The notes under the pieces: generated by a model | Told to the model about the DNA's origin: nothing | Databases searched by the model: none | The model's input: the letters and a program-made list of their open reading frames with translations, nothing else | Translations under genes and position numbers: made by a program | Assembly (NCBI RefSeq): GCF_905220565.1 | Contig: NC_059407.1 | Coordinates: forward strand, 62,001-126,000 | DNA length: 64,000 bases | Reading direction: 5' to 3' | Source of the DNA: Melitaea cinxia | Lineage: Eukaryota; Arthropoda; Insecta; Lepidoptera; Nymphalidae | In this document: positions 21,901-27,900 of the stretch, one piece after another | Layout of the letters: every line of letters starts with the position of its first letter | Position numbering within the stretch: the stretch's first letter is position 1

Positions 21901-24900
21901 GCTTGTAAGTCTTGTTATTAACTGATTTTTGTTGATTATATTTTTTGAATGATGACAACATTTCTCTATCTCTTATGCCGCTTGGTTCTAAAGCGATGAA
22001 TTTGCTCTCTAAGAAGTCCATTAGCTCCGAGAGTGAAGGTAATTCTCGTGGCATTTTCCGGGCTTCCTTGTAGTCGTTATAGGTGACTGTATCCAGCTTT
22101 TTTGTAATAATATGAACTAGTAATGGGTCCCAGGTACTTGTATCGATACCCAGGTTTTTAATAGCGTAGATACATTCCATTGACGTGTCGTAAATACGTC
22201 TAATCTCGTACGCGGATTGTTTTTGAGCGGCTGGCTGATTAATAAAGATTTCGATTTGTTTAGTAAATAACAATTGTGGATTGTTATATCTGTGTGTCAA
22301 CAATTCCCACGCTGTGTCGTAGTTGTCCGCTGAGATAGTTAGATGTTGGATGATTCGTTCAGCATCTCCTCGTAATTTGCTCTTTAGGTGTTGCATCTTC
22401 TGAGTTTTTGTAATCAAATTGTTATTATGAATACTTTCTACGTATAAGTCATAAAACGTAGGCCATTGCGTATATTTGCCTGTAAATGTAGGCAAGTCGA
22501 TCTGTGGTGTCGATTTTTCGTGATGAATGGTCGATGTGAGTTTAAGATTCAACGCCCTTTTGATTGACTTATATGAATCTTCGTAGGCGTAAAACTCACT
22601 ATCGTACTGGGTATCCGATCCTTGTAGGATATTATCTATTTGCAAGTGCAAAGCGTCTATTGCGTTCCAGCGCGTTTGTATGTTGCGTAACTCGTCTTCC
22701 AGCTCCCATTTGTCTTGGATTTCATCTACTTTCAAGCGATTTATTTGTCGATGAAAAGCTCTGAAGTTTGTTCTTTGGAGTGACATTAATTCTGTTGCCT
22801 GACCTCGATCGGTCGGTGAGGTCTTAGTGGCATTTGAACTTGTTGGCAATGTGAGTCTTGGCTGCAGCTTTGGTGTTGTCGGAATCGCAGGTGATTCCAG
22901 TGGTTTGCCAGCTCCTGGTGTCGGTGACACAGAAGTCTCCCTTGCTGGCGAAAATGACGCTACCTTGATGCGTACAGAATCAAAGTACTCTCTTGCCTGT
23001 ACGTATTGATTTTCTTTAAAATAAGGATCAGTATCGTTATGGTAGAGCGACAACCGTTGGTCGTTACCTTGGAACTCGGCCCATAATTTGTCAAGGACAT
23101 CGAGTCGCTCGTCCAAGTATTTACGGGTCTTCCGGGATACGGAATCTTTGTTTAAGTTTCTCTCTATCTTTTTTATTGCTTCGACAATTTCTTGTTGTCG
23201 TTGCAGGATATTTTCCATATTAATTTTTTAATGCTGACGTTGATGTAAAATTGATAGGACCGTCTTCAGGGGTCCAGGCCAATCTCTCAGTGGATAGTGC
23301 GACCTTGATTGCGCCTTCTCAATTTAACTGGTGGAACCCGCTTCTGGGAAGCCAGTCAACCGATTCGCAGTCACACAAATTCCACGTGAGCGTTGTGGCC
23401 ACTGTATGTGGACTCTCCAAATGTCGATGGAAATCCGTAGAGTTTATAGTCTTGATTGACTGTTTTCTTGAGTGATTTCTCGAAGAAATATTTGTTTTTT
23501 TTTTTCTCGAAGGATCAACACGACTGTATGTATCCTCGAAGTAAGACTGTTGTCTTCTAGCTTGCAGGTTCAGAATAACTGCGCAGCTTGTCAGCAGCAA
23601 GGCTGTATTCTCGAAGGACCAAAAAACTGTATGATCCTCGAAGTAAGACTGTTGTCTTGTAGAAAGTAATCTCGAAGGACCAAAAAACTGTATGATCCTC
23701 GAAGAAAGACTGTTGTCTTGAAGAAAGTAATCTCGAAGAACCAAAAAACTGTATGATCCTCGAAGAAAGACTGTTGTCAGATTATAGAAAGCTTGTATTT
23801 TGCTTGAAGTTGCTGTATTATCTTCCAAACGTCGATGGAAATCCACAGCTTGTCAACAGCAAGGCTGTATTCTCGAAGGACCAAAAAACTGTATGGTACA
23901 GTCTATGGTTGAGTGAGAGATGACATGTGAGGGAAGGTTATGAGGGAAACCAAACCCAATGAAAGTCGATCTAACACTAAATTTATTAAGATTATTTTGT
24001 GTATATATAGGCAGAAGTACAGACGTCATTTGACGTCATTCGTAGCAAACAAATATCAATTTCATTAGAAATCTGCATAAGAAAAATAACAATTTCGTAA
24101 TAAATCAGCTAAATTAAAGAGGTTACTAATTAGCAAAACAATCATATTGCTCAATGTGCGTTGACCCGTACAAAATGATTTGATTACAAAATTAAATTAA
24201 CATTAATGAATAAATCGCTGTTATTTTAAAACTCAACAGTATAACCTAAAATGGGTAATTGAAAATCTATTTACGTAAATAATTTTTTTTATTATTATTA
24301 GAGAATATAAAACATTAAAGGAACTATGGCATGCAATTGTATAAGACATCAGCAATTATATATTTAAAGATTGATAAATGACGGTGTGCCCGGGCCGCAG
24401 GTCGCTGGAGGAGGCGGCCACGGTGCCCGTCGCGTACGCCACGGCCTACTACGCGCTGTGCGTGCGCGGGCGCATGCGGCGCGGCGAGGCCGTGCTGGTG
24501 CACGCGGGCTCGGGCGGCGTGGGGCAGGCCGCCATCGCCATCGCGCTGCACGCGGGCTGCGCCGTCTACACCACGGTGGGCACGCCCGACAAGCGCGCCT
24601 TCCTGCGCGCGCGCTTCCCGGCGCTGCCCGACGAGCACATCGGCAGCTCGCGCGACACGTCCTTCGAGCAGCTGGTGCAGCGCCGCACGCGCGGCCGCGG
24701 CGTCGACCTGGTGCTCAACTCGCTGGCCGGCGACAAGCTGCTGGCCTCCGTGCGCTGCCTGGCCGACGGCGGCCGCTTCCTCGAGATCGGCAAGCTCGAC
24801 CTCTCCAACAACACGGCGCTGGTGAGTGCGCGTCGGTGACGAACGTCGTTCCGTTCGTCGTTAGCGGGATTCGTTCGTGACTCGCTTCTCTCTTCGCAGG

Positions 24901-27900
24901 GAATGGCGATCTTCCTCAAGAACACGACCTTCCACGGCATCCTGCTGGACGCGCTGTTCGATGCGGGCTCCGAGAGCGAGGAGAAGCGGGAGGTCGTCCG
25001 CTGCCTGACGGAGGGCATCGCGAACGGGGCCGTGCGCCCGCTACCCTCCACCGTGTACACCGATCAGCAGCTGGAGCAGGCCTTCAGGTCGGTCGCCGTG
25101 CAGTCTCGTCATTTTCGGAGTCACACGCCACACTATCCGGACGATCGCTCACAGAGCCTCTTCTGCAGGTACATGGCGACGGGCAAGCACATCGGCAAGG
25201 TGCTGCTGCGCGTGCGCGAGGAGGAGGCGGGCGGCGCGCGGCCGGCGCACAAGCTGGTGGCCGCCATCCCGCGCACCTACCTGCACCCCGGCAAGAGCTA
25301 CGTGCTCGTCGGTCGGTACCCCGACGGTCGCCATCTGCGGTCGCGCGCGAGCGATGGTTTCTCTAGCGTCTCGTGTTCGCAGGCGGCCTGGGCGGCTTCG
25401 GCCTGGAGCTGGGGCAGTGGCTGGTGGTGCGCGGCGCCACGGCGCTGGTGTTCAACTCGCGCAGCGGCGTGCGCACGGGCTACCAGTCGTGGTGCGTCCG
25501 GCGCTGGCGCGAGGCGGGCGTGCGCGTGGCCGTGTCGACGGCGGACGCGGCCACGCCGGCCGGCGCGCGCGCGCTGCTGCGGGAGGCGGCGGCGCTGGCG
25601 CCCGTGGGCGGCGTGTTCAACCTGGCCGCCGTGCTGCGGGACGCCTTCCTCGAGAACCTCACGCCGGACGACTTCCGCGCCGTCGCGCGGCCCAAGATCG
25701 ACGGTAACGTCACTGGACAGTTTGTTTCGGATGAGTTTCCCTATATCGCCTCCGATACCGTAAGCTTGCTCGCAAACGCTTCGTATTGTGATTGTTTGTT
25801 TAGAAAGAAAATGCCCTCGTAGTTTTTTTCTGAAATTCTTATGTAGTGAGCTCCTGTATCACGGATTTGTAATTTATTAATTGTTTCATAATCGCTTTAT
25901 AATCTTCTTTTTCTTACAGCAACAAAGGCTCTCGATGCCGCCTCTCGTGAAATGGCCCCGGAACTAGATTACTTCGTCGTGTTCTCGTCCGTGTCCTGCG
26001 GCCGCGGCAACCCCGGCCAGAGCAACTACGGGCTCGCCAACTCCGCCATGGAGCGCATTGTGGAGCAGCGGCAGGCGGACGGGCTGCCCGGCCTGGCCGT
26101 GCAGTGGGGAGCCATCGGCGACGTCGGCCTCATCATGGCCATGGGCGGCGACGACGCCGTGGTGGGCGGCACGTTGCCGCAGCGCATCTCGTCGTGCATG
26201 GAGGCGCTGGGCGCGCTGCTGGCGCGGCCGCACGCCGTGGCCGCGTCCATGGTGCTGGCCGACAAGCGGCGCGCCGCCGCGCAGCCGCAGCAGGACCTCG
26301 TGCACGCCGTCGCCAACATCCTCGGTGCGTGTCGCCCTGTGTCCGGCCGCCCACTCGTCGCGAAGACCGCTCTAACCGTACCTTACTCCTGCAGGTATCA
26401 AGGACCCGAGCAAGGTGTCGGACACGACGAACCTCGCCGAGTTGGGAATGGACTCTCTAATGGGCGCTGAAATAAAACAGACGCTGGAGCGCGGTTTTGA
26501 CGTCATCCTGGGCGTGCAGGAGATCAGAGGCCTCACGTTCGCCAAGCTGCGCACCCTCGGCGGCGAGAGCAACGTTACAGAGGCCGGCGCGGCCGCTGCC
26601 ACCGAGCCCCCGCCCGGAGCCGAGCTGGTGGAGCTCGCCACGCAAGGGGAGCTCATGCCCAAGCAGGTGGTCGTCAAGCTGCCGAGCGCGGCCACGTCCG
26701 ACGACGTGCCGCCCGTCTTCATGGTGAGTCCTCGCGAAGTACTATCGTCCCGTCGTAACTAGTCTGTGTGTGTTGTGTGTGTGTGTAGTGATGCCGCTAT
26801 CGTAATGTAGATTTATCGGAGATACAATCAGTGTATTGACGAGGCTCAAGCAACCGGGAGCGAATAAATAATAATTGTGTTTGCTGGCAAACGTAAATAA
26901 ACCTACTTCAATTAAATTTACAAGTAATACGTAGACGTACGTACGGTAGACGAAAAAATAGTCAAGTAAATACGTCGTTAAAAACTTATTCGGATTTTCG
27001 AGGATTTCCTTCGATTTCTCTGGGATCCCATCATCAGATCCTGGTTCCCTTATCATGGTACCACACTTCGGATATCTCCTTTTCAACAAAAAAAGAATTA
27101 TCAAAATTGGTTCACAAAAGACGAAGTTATCCCCGAACATACATTTAAAAAAATCTAATACTATTATACGAGTTGCTCGTATAATAATAGTAATTATACT
27201 TTTTCTGTTCCTTTTACTAGAAATCTCAAAATAAAGACTATATTTGCGTTTCTCTCCAACAAGAAATGCCTTATAAGCTCGTGGCGCCCCCGCAGGTGCA
27301 CCCCATCGAGGGCGTGGTGGCGGGGCTGCGCGCGCTGGCGGCCGGCGTGCGCGCGCCCGTGCTGGGCCTGCAGTGCACGCGCGCCGCGCCGCTGGCCGAC
27401 ATGGCGGCGCTGGCGCGCTTCTACGTGGCGCACGTGCGCGCGCTGCAGCCGCGCCCGCCCTACACGCTGCTGGGCTACTCCTTCGGCGCCGGCGTGGCCT
27501 TCGAGATGGCGCTGCAGCTCGAGCAGGTTCCGTCTTACCGTTACACTTACGACTATACTAGACTTCGCTTATTTTATACGAAATTTTATTTATATTACTT
27601 CATTATTTTTTCTGGCAATTATAAAATCGATTGTAGGATTTTATTTTATATGTGAATACCGTAGCTTAGAAAGGAAATTTTACTTGGCGCAGTCGGAAAC
27701 ATTTGATAACAATTTATTATTCCTTCTCGTCTTCATAGAAAATTTCTTACTTGTTAATATTCGTATTAAAAAATGTAATGTTATTAATATTTCCTTCTCA
27801 TATTTGTTACAATCTTACCATTTATTATTATTATTTCACCTCGGACACATCATTAACACAATATCACATGTTAAAAAATATTAAATAAAATCCTCCGACA

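Larger units (their letters stand above)
19716..24172 (-). mobile_element. Defective BEL/Pao-like LTR retroelement, gag plus env-like, no pol
   Basis: 4,457 bp with two 283-bp LTRs and AAATG target duplications, inserted antisense in FASN intron 11. The 3.9-kb interior holds a long gag-type ORF and envelope-like segments. No protease, reverse transcriptase, RNase H or integrase motif appears in any frame; gag-type sequence passes directly into envelope-like sequence. Near-identical LTRs imply a recent insertion, so the pol loss probably predates it and movement was in trans (inference). BEL/Pao is chosen for the DUF1759-like gag, zinc knuckles and 5-bp duplication. Confidence 0.85.
19255..24400 (+). 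other. FASN intron 11 (5.15 kb), mostly a transposon insertion
   Basis: Donor GTGAGT and acceptor GGGCCGCAG. About 87% of the intron is the antisense LTR element at 19716-24172; removing it leaves about 0.7 kb. The 5' flank (about 19460-19710) is AT-rich and may be an old repeat fragment. Confidence 0.85.

Noticed and set aside
23600..23790. CRISPR-like array
   Set aside because: Repeats are 60-bp tandem units without unique spacers, inside a eukaryotic LTR element leader.
23319..23846. 175-codon minus-strand ORF in the LTR element leader
   Set aside because: Composed of the 60-bp leader repeats, with no gag-like domain. The real gag starts at 23218.
24903..25763. One continuous 286-codon frame through FASN exons 13-15
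   Set aside because: It reads through introns 13 and 14. Splicing at the marked GT/AG sites restores the ER-KR sequence, and the read-through frame departs from KR after the second intron.
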